Positions 1-7,583 of a stretch of DNA of 14,130 nt are shown one piece after another (position 1 is the stretch's first letter; every line of letters begins with the position of its first letter). Position numbers and translations under genes: made by a program. The notes beneath the pieces are model-generated. The model saw only the letters and a list, made by a program, of their open reading frames with translations, did no database searches and had not been told where the DNA came from. The DNA is from UBA4312 sp002394635 (GTDB lineage Bacteria; Bacillota_I; Bacilli_A; Erysipelotrichales; Erysipelotrichaceae). The stretch spans positions 1-14,130 of the forward strand of contig CAMNHO010000030.1 in NCBI GenBank assembly GCA_946539765.1, given 5' to 3'.

Positions 1-771
1 GCAATCCTGGTAGTTGGTGCGATCATCGCTTATCTGATGAAAACGCAAAAAGGTGGAAAACGGGAACTTCGTCAAGTTTATTTTGGTTCCATTATGGGAA
101 TTGTTATGAGCTTTGTTTCCGCGTGGCTGTTAAACCAGCTGAAGCTGGCAAACAGTGCTTCTCAGGAAGTTATCGAAGGGGTTACTGCTTTGATTGCGGT
201 TGTCGTTTTGTACTATGTCAGCAACTGGATGTTATCCAAGTCAGAATCGGAAGCATGGACAAAGTATATCAAGGACAAAGTATCGGATTCGGCTGAAAAA
301 GGCGGTGGCTTTGCGCTGGCATTCACGGCTTTTCTGGCTGTGTTCCGAGAAGGTGCTGAGGTTATTCTGTTCTATCAACCGTTATTAGCAGGAGACAACA
401 TCTCGATGGTATGGGCTGGATTCGGTGTCGGATGCGTTTGTCTGGTCTTCGTTTATCTGGCAATCCGTGTTCTCTCGTTGCGAATTCCGTTGAAGCCGTT
501 CTTTACCGCTACATCGGTTTTGATGTTTATTATGTCGATTTCTTTCCTGGGTTCTGGTATCAAGGAGCTGATTGAAGGCGATGTCCTGATGATGCATTCC
601 CCATCCTGGGTATCCTGGATTCCATCGAATCCGGTGCTGGAGGTATTAGGTATTTATCCGGCGGTAGAGACGATCGTTCCGCAATTGATTTTATTAGGTG
701 TTACGGTTGTTTTGTTTATCTGGCATACCAATCGTAACAAAAAGCTTCGCGAAGAAGCTTCACAGGATTAG
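1..771 (+). CDS. FTR1-family high-affinity iron permease, C-terminal part (5' end outside window)
   Basis: The reading frame is open from the first base, so the true start lies upstream; the Met at 37 is internal. What remains is strongly hydrophobic with about seven membrane segments. One of them carries the REGAE sequence at 346-360, which fits the REXXE iron-binding motif of FTR1 permeases. The family has two such motifs, and the first must be outside the window. FTR1 proteins move iron across the cytoplasmic membrane and, in bacteria, usually work with a periplasmic or surface iron-binding partner. That partner is the P19-type lipoprotein 57 bases downstream. Gene order with the following genes matches the C. 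jejuni p19 cluster. The tail is short and basic (HTNRNKKLREE), consistent with a cytoplasmic C-terminus. Family call is firm; substrate specificity for iron is inferred from family and context. Confidence 0.9.
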   Translation, partial: AILVVGAIIAYLMKTQKGGKRELRQVYFGSIMGIVMSFVSAWLLNQLKLANSASQEVIEGVTALIAVVVLYYVSNWMLSKSESEAWTKYIKDKVSDSAEKGGGFALAFTAFLAVFREGAEVILFYQPLLAGDNISMVWAGFGVGCVCLVFVYLAIRVLSLRIPLKPFFTATSVLMFIMSISFLGSGIKELIEGDVLMMHSPSWVSWIPSNPVLEVLGIYPAVETIVPQLILLGVTVVLFIWHTNRNKKLREEASQD

Positions 772-773
772 GT

Positions 774-797
774 TAGAAAAGGGTGCCTCCCTTTCTA
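774..797 (+). other. Intergenic hairpin between the FTR1 and p19 genes
   Basis: TAGAAAAGGG (774-783) can pair with CCCTTTCTA (789-797) around the loop TGCCT, giving about nine pairs with one bulged A. No T-run follows, so it does not look like a classic terminator. It may be an mRNA processing or stability element that sets different FTR1 and P19 levels; that role is inference. Confidence 0.35.
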
Positions 798-828
798 CAT
801 ATCATAATTAAAGGAGGAAGAAAAGATT

Positions 829-1473
829 ATGACAAAATTGGCAAAACTGCTTGGTGCATTTGCGTTGAGTTCTTCTCTTTTAGTTGCATGCAGCAGCTCT
901 AACTCTTCTACTACAAAAGAAGAAACAGCAGCGGATGAAAAAACCGAAGAAACAACAGAAGCAGCAGAAGATACTGCAGCAGCTCCAGGCGAAGCAGCAG
1001 GATTCACTGAGTATCCTATTTTCGAAGATGCAGAGGTTGACTTCCTGAACGTATCTGCAGTGTATTTCCAGCCGGTTCCGATGGCACCAGGTCAGGAAAA
1101 TGTTGAAGATTTCGATATCCATTTAGAGTGTGATATCTCCGCATTGGAAAATGACCTAGGCTACGGTGTTGGTGACTGGGTTCCTTATCTGACAGTGGAT
1201 TACGAAGTAACCGGATCAAATGGTGAAGTAGCAGCGGAAGGTACATTCATGGAAATGTCTGCTTCTGATGGACCTCACTATGGTGCAAACATTAAATTGC
1301 CAGATGCAGATACATACACAGTGAAATTTACGATCCACAGCCCGGCTGAAAATGGATACCTGATTCACAGTGATGCAGAAACTGGACCTGGTGGTGTATT
1401 GGAAGATCATTTCAAAGACGGTAACCTTGAGTACACATTTGAAGGATGGGATTACACACCGCAGGAATGGTAA
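829..1473 (+). CDS. P19/Tp34-family iron-uptake lipoprotein
   Basis: This 214-residue surface lipoprotein is the likely metal-binding partner of the FTR1 permease. A basic N-terminus, a hydrophobic stretch and the lipobox LVAC (Cys21) show lipid anchoring. A low-complexity Ser/Thr/Glu/Ala linker (about 22-58) leads to the folded domain. That domain has the family hallmarks: VPMAPG near 83-88, FDIHLE with His98, WVPYLTVDY near 117-125, and FMEMSASDGPHYG at 140-152 with Met141, Met143 and His150. In C. jejuni P19 and Treponema Tp34, Met and His residues in these motifs bind copper or other metals, and P19 is needed for iron uptake with FTR1. A strong AAGGAGG site precedes the start at good spacing. 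Cys101 follows DIHLE, where I recall Ala in relatives. It is the second gene of the cluster and is followed by a terminator-like hairpin. Confidence 0.93.
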   Translation: MTKLAKLLGAFALSSSLLVACSSSNSSTTKEETAADEKTEETTEAAEDTAAAPGEAAGFTEYPIFEDAEVDFLNVSAVYFQPVPMAPGQENVEDFDIHLECDISALENDLGYGVGDWVPYLTVDYEVTGSNGEVAAEGTFMEMSASDGPHYGANIKLPDADTYTVKFTIHSPAENGYLIHSDAETGPGGVLEDHFKDGNLEYTFEGWDYTPQEW

Positions 1474-1485
1474 GCCATTCATTAT

Positions 1486-1534
1486 ACAAATGATACGATG
1501 CGTCCGTTTTTTGTGACGCATCCATTTGTTTTTT
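1486..1534 (+). terminator. Terminator-like hairpin after p19
   Basis: Two nested perfect arms are visible: GATGCGTC (1497-1504) with GACGCATC (1515-1522), and outside them ACAAATG (1486-1492) with CATTTGT (1523-1529). A run of T completes the structure to 1534. The loop is itself T-rich. This has the form of a rho-independent terminator 12 bases after the p19 stop. The next gene is co-directional and starts only 34 bases later with no clear promoter between, so I read it as a partial terminator or attenuator inside the operon. Confidence 0.75.
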
Positions 1535-1567
1535 AAAAATCATAGAAAATCAGGGAGGGAATGAGAT

Positions 1568-2821
1568 ATGATTCGATATCTGATTCAGACAAGTGAAGCC
1601 TTAATTACCATCTCCATACTTGTGGGCTTGATCGTCGCTTATGGACAGACGACATTAAAGAGAAAGCCATTCCACCTTCTGGTCGGCCTGATTCTGGCTG
1701 GTCTGGCGGCAGGCGCTGTGATGGGATATTTAAAAAACGCTACGAACCGGATTGATACATCCTTGTGGAATTTGCGTATTTTTACTGTGTATTTAATTGC
1801 GTTGGTGGCTTATTTTATAGGGAAGATCAAACCGTTACATGAGCGGCTTAAGGATAAAACGGATTACGTAGATGCCGTTTTACTGGGCTTGATTGCGCTT
1901 ATGGTGAAATTTTATATATTACCAGATATATATGCGTATCCATATACATTTTTATTGTCGGGGCAGGAACTGTTATCGACAGATTATCTGTATCGTCTGA
2001 TTGGTTATTTGTTAGGTATCGGTCTTTGTATCGTCGCTTTTCTGGCGGTTATACAGGTCGGAAAAGCCGTTGGCTTGTCTCGGTTGAAAAAGACAATGGC
2101 AGCGGTTCTTATCATAACAGGTGCCCGTTATATGACATCGGCGCTGCAGGTGCTGCTGGCCCGGCGTCTGATTATCAATAATCATACATTGTTCGTGCTG
2201 GCTAAAATCTCCTCGAACCATGTGAATGCGTTTATATATTTGATAATGGCAGTGATGTGTGTGCTGCCGATCTGTCTGTTTATCGAAAGCACCCGTGTCA
2301 ATGAACCATATCGTAATCCGGCGGAGCATCGGAAGATCATTGCCAAGTGGAAAAACCGCAAACGTTGGTCGGCGGCTGTATTGGTTACAATGCTTGCGGT
2401 TGTACTGAACATGACGGTGATCCTGAAAGCTTCCACAAAGGAAGTCGAGTTGTCTCCTATTGAAGAGGCAGCTAAGGTGACTGACAAAGAGGTATGGGTT
2501 TCCTTCGAACAGGTAGCGGATGGGCATCTGCATCGGTTTGCGTATGAGGATAACGGCGTTGAGATTCGGTTCATCGTCATCAAGAAGCCGAATTCGTCTT
2601 CTTATGGAATCGGTCTGGATGCGTGTGATATCTGTGGTGAAACCGGCTATTACGAAAAAGATGGTCAGGTGGTATGCAAATTGTGCGATGTCGTCATGAA
2701 TATCAATACAATCGGATTCAAAGGCGGATGCAACCCCATCGTGATACCATATTCGATCCAGGATGGATATATTAAAGTACCAATCGAAGGTCTGGTTGAG
2801 CATGAAGCGGAGTTTAAGTAG
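1568..2821 (+). CDS. Polytopic membrane protein with C-terminal DUF2318 cysteine domain
   Basis: The 417-residue product has about eight membrane segments, roughly between residues 10 and 290, with basic loops between several of them (KRKPF, RLKKT, KWKNRKR). A C-terminal extramembrane domain follows from about residue 290. This holds Cys353 and Cys356 (CDIC), Cys370 and Cys373 (CKLC) and Cys388 (GGCNP), spacing typical of DUF2318, which is thought to bind an iron-sulfur or other metal centre. The C. jejuni p19 cluster has a protein of this type in the same place. A role passing electrons across the membrane during iron oxidation or reduction is the usual proposal; it is inferred here. The GGGAGG site at 1553-1558 supports the chosen start. 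The stop overlaps the ribosome binding site of the next gene (TAGGAGG). Confidence 0.85.
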   Translation: MIRYLIQTSEALITISILVGLIVAYGQTTLKRKPFHLLVGLILAGLAAGAVMGYLKNATNRIDTSLWNLRIFTVYLIALVAYFIGKIKPLHERLKDKTDYVDAVLLGLIALMVKFYILPDIYAYPYTFLLSGQELLSTDYLYRLIGYLLGIGLCIVAFLAVIQVGKAVGLSRLKKTMAAVLIITGARYMTSALQVLLARRLIINNHTLFVLAKISSNHVNAFIYLIMAVMCVLPICLFIESTRVNEPYRNPAEHRKIIAKWKNRKRWSAAVLVTMLAVVLNMTVILKASTKEVELSPIEEAAKVTDKEVWVSFEQVADGHLHRFAYEDNGVEIRFIVIKKPNSSSYGIGLDACDICGETGYYEKDGQVVCKLCDVVMNINTIGFKGGCNPIVIPYSIQDGYIKVPIEGLVEHEAEFK

Positions 2822-2832
2822 GAGGCGAGTGT

Positions 2833-4122
2833 ATGTTTTTTAGAATGTTAAAGGGTGCACTTACCCGACAATGGAAAAAAATGGCTATGATCGCTTTTAC
2901 TGTGGCTTTAGGAACCTCGCTGGCAACGGCTATGTTAAGTGTCATGATGGATGTTGGAGATAAGATCAATCAGGAATTGAAAACATATGGTGCCAACATA
3001 ACGGTTGTTCCCAAGGAAGCATCTATTGTCAACGACTTGTACGATGTGGAAGATGACAGTGATGCGACCGCGTATTTAAAAGAAGAGGAACTAGGGAATA
3101 TCAAAACGATTTTCTGGGCCTTTAATATTGTAGACTATACCCCGTTTTTAACGGCGCAGGCAAAAGTCAATGATGAAGAAGTGATCATCAAGGGAAGCTG
3201 GTTTAACCATCATATGGATCTGCCGACCGGAGAATCGCCGGATACAGGCATTGTAACACTGCGAAGCTGGTGGGAACTGACGGATGGCAGCTGGCTGGAT
3301 GAACAGTCGGAAAAAGATGAAAACTGTGCGATGGTCGGCGCTTCGATTGCCAAAAAGCTCGGGGTCAAAGCAGGGGACACGCTAACGATCAAAGGGTCGA
3401 AAGATACCTTGAAGATCCGTATCGTTGGTGTTTATGATTCCGGCGGAGATGAGGATGATTATATCTATATGCCACTAAATACAGTCCAGACACTCAGCGG
3501 AAAAGATGGAAAAGTGGAAAGTATTGAAGTCAGCGCGCTGACAACACCGGATAACGAACTGTCCGAAAAAGCGGCGAAGGATCCAAGCTCTTTAACTGTT
3601 GCGCAGTATGAGACATGGTATTGTACGGCGTATGCCAGCTCGATTGCTTATCAGATCCAGGAAGTGATCTCGGATTCTGTAGCTGCGCCAGTTCGTCAGG
3701 TGGCAGATTCGGAAGGGGCTATTCTGGAAAAAACGGAGCTCTTGATGTTGCTGATCACCATTCTAAGCATGGTGGGAGCTGCCTTGGGAATCAGCAATCT
3801 GGTGACGGCCAGCGTCATGGAACGAAGTAAGGAAATCGGCTTGTTGAAGGCGATGGGTGCTCAAAACGGCCAGATCACATTGCTTGTGCTGACGGAAATC
3901 GTACTGACGGCTTTGATCGGAGGTGCCATCGGTTTTGCGGCCGGCTTCGGCTTTGCGCAGATCATCGGACAGACTGTCTTTGATTCAGGTATAACGATGC
4001 GTCTGATGGTAATACCGATCGTGGCGATTCTGATCATTCTGATGGTACTTGCAGGCAGCTTGCCGGCCATCCGTATGTTGATGCGTCTACGTCCGGCGGA
4101 AGTCCTGCACGGAAGACAATAG
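2833..4122 (+). CDS. FtsX/MacB-type ABC transporter permease (first of pair)
   Basis: The 429-residue protein has the MacB/FtsX layout: one N-terminal membrane segment (about 17-39), a large outside domain (about 40-300) and three C-terminal segments (about 303-326, 349-380 and 392-412). It ends in a cytoplasmic LRPAEVLHGRQ, where the family usually has P-x-E/D-x-L. The coupling region ASVMERSKEIGLLKAMGA (326-343) is characteristic of these permeases. The outside domain contains YGANITVVPKEA near 52-63, seen in similar form in the next gene (YGSNMVILPSEE), so the two permeases are paralogs. Two outside cysteines, Cys165 and Cys264, could form a disulfide. The start is set by TAGGAGG 7 bases upstream. 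It probably forms a heterodimer with the next permease; this matches the two permeases of the C. jejuni p19 cluster. MacB-type systems are mechanotransmission transporters, so substrate import is not implied. Confidence 0.9.
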   Translation: MFFRMLKGALTRQWKKMAMIAFTVALGTSLATAMLSVMMDVGDKINQELKTYGANITVVPKEASIVNDLYDVEDDSDATAYLKEEELGNIKTIFWAFNIVDYTPFLTAQAKVNDEEVIIKGSWFNHHMDLPTGESPDTGIVTLRSWWELTDGSWLDEQSEKDENCAMVGASIAKKLGVKAGDTLTIKGSKDTLKIRIVGVYDSGGDEDDYIYMPLNTVQTLSGKDGKVESIEVSALTTPDNELSEKAAKDPSSLTVAQYETWYCTAYASSIAYQIQEVISDSVAAPVRQVADSEGAILEKTELLMLLITILSMVGAALGISNLVTASVMERSKEIGLLKAMGAQNGQITLLVLTEIVLTALIGGAIGFAAGFGFAQIIGQTVFDSGITMRLMVIPIVAILIILMVLAGSLPAIRMLMRLRPAEVLHGRQ

Positions 4123-4133
4123 GAGGAATCGTC

Positions 4134-5321
4134 ATGACAAAAAGAAAAATGTATGTTCGAATGATCACCGCCTCGCTGATCCGCCGTCGTTCACGTATGC
4201 TGATTGCCTTGCTGGCTATTGCGATGGGGGCAACCATTTTATCCGGTCTGGTGACTATTTACTACGATGTACCACGGCAGATGGCACAGCAGTTTAGAAG
4301 CTATGGCTCCAATATGGTAATTCTGCCTTCCGAAGAAAACTTTACAAGAAAGGATATGGAGCAGGCTATATCTGTGATTGATGAGCAAGATCTGGTTGGG
4401 GCTACACCCTATCGATATGAAACACTGCGGATCAATGAAAAAGCGGTAATGGCCGCAGGGACCGATATGGAACAAGCGCAAAAAACCAGTGCTTACTGGA
4501 AAGTGGAAGGCCAGTGGCCTGAAAAAAACGGTGAGCTGATGGTCGGTAAAGAAGTCGCGGATACATTCGGGTTAAAACCCGGTGATATAGTGTCGGTTAC
4601 GTATACGCCGGCCGAAGCGGTGGAAACCGAAGAGAAAGAAGATACGGAAGAACCACAGGAAGACCAGGAAGTGATACCGGATAATCTGTTAAATGTGACA
4701 GTGACCGGGATCCTGGATACAGGGGGTTCGGAAGAAAAATATATTTATATGTCAATTGAAGATCTGGAAACGCTAACACAGATCTCGGATATTTACGATG
4801 TTTGTGAATTGAGTGTCAAGTCCTCCTCCAATAATCTGGACACATATAAAGAGAAGATCAATAAGAAGTCTTCCTCTGTGGAAGCACGTCTGGTAAAAAG
4901 GGTGACACAATCGGAAACGACAGTCCTATCAAAGCTGCAGGCTCTGGTTTTGTTGGTAACCATTATTGTTCTGGATCTGACCATGATCTGTGTAGCGACA
5001 ACGATGACAGCGGTCGTGACAGAGCGGCGTATGGAAATCGGACTTCGTAAAGCGCTGGGGGCTTCCGATGAGAGCATTATTCGTGAGTTCCTAGGGGAAG
5101 GCGTATTGCTGGGGGCTTTCGGCGGTGTGCTTGGGTCCATTCTGGGCTTTGTGTTTGCCCAGGCCGTGAGCATGAACGTATTTAATAGTTCCATTGCGTT
5201 CCGTCCGTTGTTGGTACCTATTACATTATTGGTATCCATCGTTGTAACCGGTATTGCGTGTGTACTTCCGATCCGTGGCGCAACTCAGGTCGATCCTGCA
5301 TTAGTACTGAAAGGCGAATAA
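4134..5321 (+). CDS. FtsX/MacB-type ABC transporter permease (second of pair)
   Basis: The 395-residue paralog of the preceding permease has one N-terminal membrane segment (about 21-43), an outside domain and three C-terminal segments (about 268-293, 321-345 and 358-380). The coupling region VVTERRMEIGLRKALGAS (294-311) and the closing VDPALVLKGE are typical of the family. The outside domain contains YGSNMVILPSEE (57-68) and an acidic, proline-containing insert at about 161-180 (key residues ETEEKEDTEEP) that the first permease lacks. The start follows AGGAGG with 7-base spacing, and the gap to the previous gene is 11 bases. It is likely the partner subunit of the first permease, both using the ATPase encoded just downstream. 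Confidence 0.9.
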   Translation: MTKRKMYVRMITASLIRRRSRMLIALLAIAMGATILSGLVTIYYDVPRQMAQQFRSYGSNMVILPSEENFTRKDMEQAISVIDEQDLVGATPYRYETLRINEKAVMAAGTDMEQAQKTSAYWKVEGQWPEKNGELMVGKEVADTFGLKPGDIVSVTYTPAEAVETEEKEDTEEPQEDQEVIPDNLLNVTVTGILDTGGSEEKYIYMSIEDLETLTQISDIYDVCELSVKSSSNNLDTYKEKINKKSSSVEARLVKRVTQSETTVLSKLQALVLLVTIIVLDLTMICVATTMTAVVTERRMEIGLRKALGASDESIIREFLGEGVLLGAFGGVLGSILGFVFAQAVSMNVFNSSIAFRPLLVPITLLVSIVVTGIACVLPIRGATQVDPALVLKGE

Positions 5322-5336
5322 TCGAGGTGTATAGAT

Positions 5337-6029
5337 ATGACTCAGCTTGAATTAAAAAATGTATCAAAAATCTATGGTGATCTCCACGCTTTGGATAATG
5401 TAAACATGAAAGTGGAAAAAGGCGAGTGGCTGGCCATCATGGGTCCTTCGGGATCCGGTAAAAGTACCATGATGAATATCATCGGCTGTATGGATACGCC
5501 GGACAAAGGACAGGTGCTACTGGACGGAAAGGATATTTCCAAAGTGAGCAGCAAAGAACAGACGGTCATCCGTCGGGATAAGATTGGGCTGATCTTCCAG
5601 CAGTTTTATCTGGTCAACTATCTGACCGCGTTAGAAAATGTGATGGTCGCACAATACTATCACAGTGTACCGGATGAAAAAGAGGCGATGGAAGCGTTAC
5701 GCCGTGTCGGGTTAGAAGATCGTGCTACCCATCTGCCAAGTCAGATGTCCGGTGGGGAACAACAGCGTTTATGCGTGGCCCGCGCCCTGATCAACTATCC
5801 GGAAATCATTCTGGCCGATGAACCGACAGGTAACCTGGACGAAGCTAACGAGACCATTGTTATTGATTTATTCCGAAAGCTTCATGAAGAAGGCACGACA
5901 CTGATCGTTGTAACCCATGACCCGGAGGTAGCGGAAGTAGCCCAGCGGACACTGGTGTTACGAGACGGTCGTTTTGTTCGTGAGACAGTGAATGATCACT
6001 TTACCGGTTATATCAAATACAATGATTGA
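5337..6029 (+). CDS. ABC transporter ATP-binding protein (MacB/LolD type)
   Basis: This 230-residue ATPase is complete. It has Walker A GPSGSGKST (36-44), a Q-loop FQQF near 87-90, signature MSGGEQQR (137-144), Walker B ILADEPTGNLD (158-168, Asp161 and Glu162) and the H-loop His194 (VVTHD). Length and the ADEPTGNLD form place it with the MacB/LolD/FtsE group that serves FtsX-type permeases. It powers the two permeases upstream; the trio corresponds to the permease-permease-ATPase block of the C. jejuni p19 cluster. The substrate cannot be read from sequence. GAGGTG precedes the start, and the gap to the upstream gene is 15 bases. Confidence 0.95.
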   Translation: MTQLELKNVSKIYGDLHALDNVNMKVEKGEWLAIMGPSGSGKSTMMNIIGCMDTPDKGQVLLDGKDISKVSSKEQTVIRRDKIGLIFQQFYLVNYLTALENVMVAQYYHSVPDEKEAMEALRRVGLEDRATHLPSQMSGGEQQRLCVARALINYPEIILADEPTGNLDEANETIVIDLFRKLHEEGTTLIVVTHDPEVAEVAQRTLVLRDGRFVRETVNDHFTGYIKYND

Positions 6030-6045
6030 CAAGGGAGAATATAAA

Positions 6046-6497
6046 ATGAAGAAGAAACTAATATCTTTCATGATGGCATTGACGCTGGCAGGATCTCTTT
6101 TGACAGGTTGTGGTTCCTCTGCTACGTATAAGGATGGAACATATACGGGAAAAAGCGAGATCCATGAAAACCAGGATGATGATGGAAACGATGCGGGCAA
6201 TGGCTATGGTGTCGTTGAAATTACGATCAAGGATGGCAAAATCACGGCTGTACCTATCAGACATTTGAGCCGGATGGCACATTAAAGGATGAGAATTATG
6301 GTAAGAAACAAGGGAATGTTGCGAACTGTGATTATTACAATAAAGCACAGAAAGCGTTGGCTGCTTGTGATGAATACGCTAAACAGCTGGTAGAAAACGG
6401 ACAGCTGGATGGGATTGATGCCATCAGCGGTGCCACAATCAACTATGATGAATTTGTTGAGGCTGTAGATAACGCTTTATCCCAGGCACAGGAATAA
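6046..6497 (+). pseudogene. FMN-binding lipoprotein, frameshifted by a one-base deletion
   Basis: The ATG at 6046 follows AAGGGAG and opens a lipoprotein: basic MKKK start, hydrophobic core, lipobox LTGC, then an FMN-binding domain start (YKDGTYTGKSEI, VEITIKDGKITAV). In this frame translation ends at 6285 after 79 residues, with an unrelated tail. From 6252 the frame one base back continues the domain without a break: TYQTFEPDGTLKDENYG, then NKAQKALAACDEYAKQLV, then DAISGAT at 6417-6437, ending at the stop 6495-6497. Joined, the product is about 150 residues, normal for the family. DAISGAT fits the D-x2-[ST]-G-A-T motif whose Thr is flavinylated by ApbE. The junction is best explained by a lost A (GTA-ACC became GTACC). 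It could be a real inactivating mutation or a sequencing or assembly error. The intact protein would be an exported, FMN-carrying electron carrier. Confidence 0.85.
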
Positions 6498-6519
6498 ACA
6501 AAGGAAAGGAGTCTTCCGT

Positions 6520-7026
6520 ATGAAAACTGTATTGATCCATACATGCATTGTATGTTTATCACTTTTTCTGATACTGGGGATTCCTTTTCTTTTTACGGAT
6601 GCCTTTCACAATTTGATCCATGGAAAAGCGGATGCCACAAGCTCCGCTTCGGTGGTTTTAGAGCAGCCCTCCGGGCAGTATATCGTTCTGATCAATAAAG
6701 CCCGGCATACAAATGCTGAAAACCTGGATACATGGACACGTTTTTTTGACGGGAAAGAAATCGATTACTTGTTTGAGGATATTGTTTGTTATGTATGCCA
6801 AGGGGACGGCCTCGGTCTTAGTATGGCCCAAAGCTATCAGTCGCGTCTGCCGGCAAACCAGATGCGCATAAAGATCGTGGATCCCACTTTGCTGTTTTCG
6901 AAAGCGGACCATGGCATATTTGATATTGTGGTGATGTCAAAGGAAATGGCGGATGCGTTTCACGCTGAAACCGTCTCGCAACAAGATGGTGTCATCACCA
7001 TTACGGTGAAAGGAGAGGCCTCATGA
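6520..7026 (+). CDS. Membrane-anchored protein of unknown function with an external CxxC pair
   Basis: I do not recognise this 168-residue protein. It has one N-terminal membrane segment (about 4-26) with Cys9 and Cys12 inside it, then an outside domain. The domain has alternating strand and helix character, with QYIVLINKA near 53-61, VCYVCQGDGLG with Cys90 and Cys93, a helix near 101-110, RIKIVDPTLLF near 116-126 and FDIVVMSKEMADAF near 134-147. The last stretch is loosely reminiscent of periplasmic substrate-binding domains, but this is too weak for a family call. It starts after AAAGGAG, and its stop overlaps the start of the cytochrome b gene by the ATGA junction, so the two are likely translationally coupled. 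An accessory or assembly role for the fumarate-reductase-like complex is a guess from position. Confidence 0.8.
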   Translation: MKTVLIHTCIVCLSLFLILGIPFLFTDAFHNLIHGKADATSSASVVLEQPSGQYIVLINKARHTNAENLDTWTRFFDGKEIDYLFEDIVCYVCQGDGLGLSMAQSYQSRLPANQMRIKIVDPTLLFSKADHGIFDIVVMSKEMADAFHAETVSQQDGVITITVKGEAS

Positions 7027-7571
7027 GACGATGCAACGCGCTTTTAACGGCTGTCATGATGGGGCTGTTGCTGATTCATGCGGTAGCCGGTATCTTTGAG
7101 ATGATTGGCTGGATATCCGGTGGCAATCCGGTTTTGTCCATCTTGTCCTGGGCATTGGTTTTTTTTGTGTGTATCCACATGGTCATCGGGTGCAGGCTCA
7201 CATGGGATACACTTGTGGCCATCCGTCAGGCGAAAGCTTCCTATTTTAAGGAGAACAAGCGGTTCTGGGCTTGCCGGATCTCCGGATTGGCATTGGTCGT
7301 ATTGATTTTGTTTCATGTTCTGTTGTTTCTGACCAAAGACACCGGTGTGATCCGCCTGGCTTATTTTGGCCCTCTGCAATTGGCAACGCAGCTGCTGATG
7401 GTACTTTGCCTGGGCATCCATGTTCTGATCAATGTACGCCCTGCCATCATCGCTTTTGGCTGTCGTTCGTTAAAGCCTTATGCGTTGGATATACTGATTA
7501 TCATTTCTGTTTTATTGTTAGTGACCGGTCTGGCTTTTGGGGTTTACTACCTGCGTTGGATCCGGATCTAG
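7023..7571 (+). CDS. Cytochrome b-type membrane anchor of a fumarate reductase/succinate dehydrogenase-like complex
   Basis: The 182-residue protein has five membrane segments (about 7-29, 37-57, 85-104, 113-137 and 152-176). Histidines lie within or at the edge of four of them: His19, His52, His98 and His133. Four intramembrane histidines in five helices is the pattern of dihaem cytochrome b subunits of quinol:fumarate reductases (SdhC/FrdC type). Haem b binding is therefore likely, with electron exchange with the quinone pool, though haem load cannot be proved here. The flavoprotein and iron-sulfur genes follow at once, 12 bases apart and then overlapping, giving the order C-A-B. Its ATG overlaps the preceding stop (ATGA). 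Confidence 0.75.
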   Translation: MRRCNALLTAVMMGLLLIHAVAGIFEMIGWISGGNPVLSILSWALVFFVCIHMVIGCRLTWDTLVAIRQAKASYFKENKRFWACRISGLALVVLILFHVLLFLTKDTGVIRLAYFGPLQLATQLLMVLCLGIHVLINVRPAIIAFGCRSLKPYALDILIIISVLLLVTGLAFGVYYLRWIRI

Positions 7572-7583
7572 AGACGAGGTTGT

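Noticed and set aside
742..760. Palindromic stretch at the end of the FTR1 gene (AAGCTTCGCGAAGAAGCTT)
   Set aside because: It lies inside the coding sequence, has no T-run after it and encodes the usual charged tail; likely codon chance.
2012..2803. Long reverse-strand open frame (263 codons) opposite the DUF2318 gene
   Set aside because: Composition is rich in His, Arg and Gln with no domain pattern, and the forward gene has clear motifs and a good ribosome binding site. It is a shadow frame.
6230..6260. Programmed -1 frameshift in the FMN-binding lipoprotein gene
   Set aside because: The direction fits, but no X-XXY-YYZ slippery heptamer or strong following stem is visible at the junction; a lost A explains it better.
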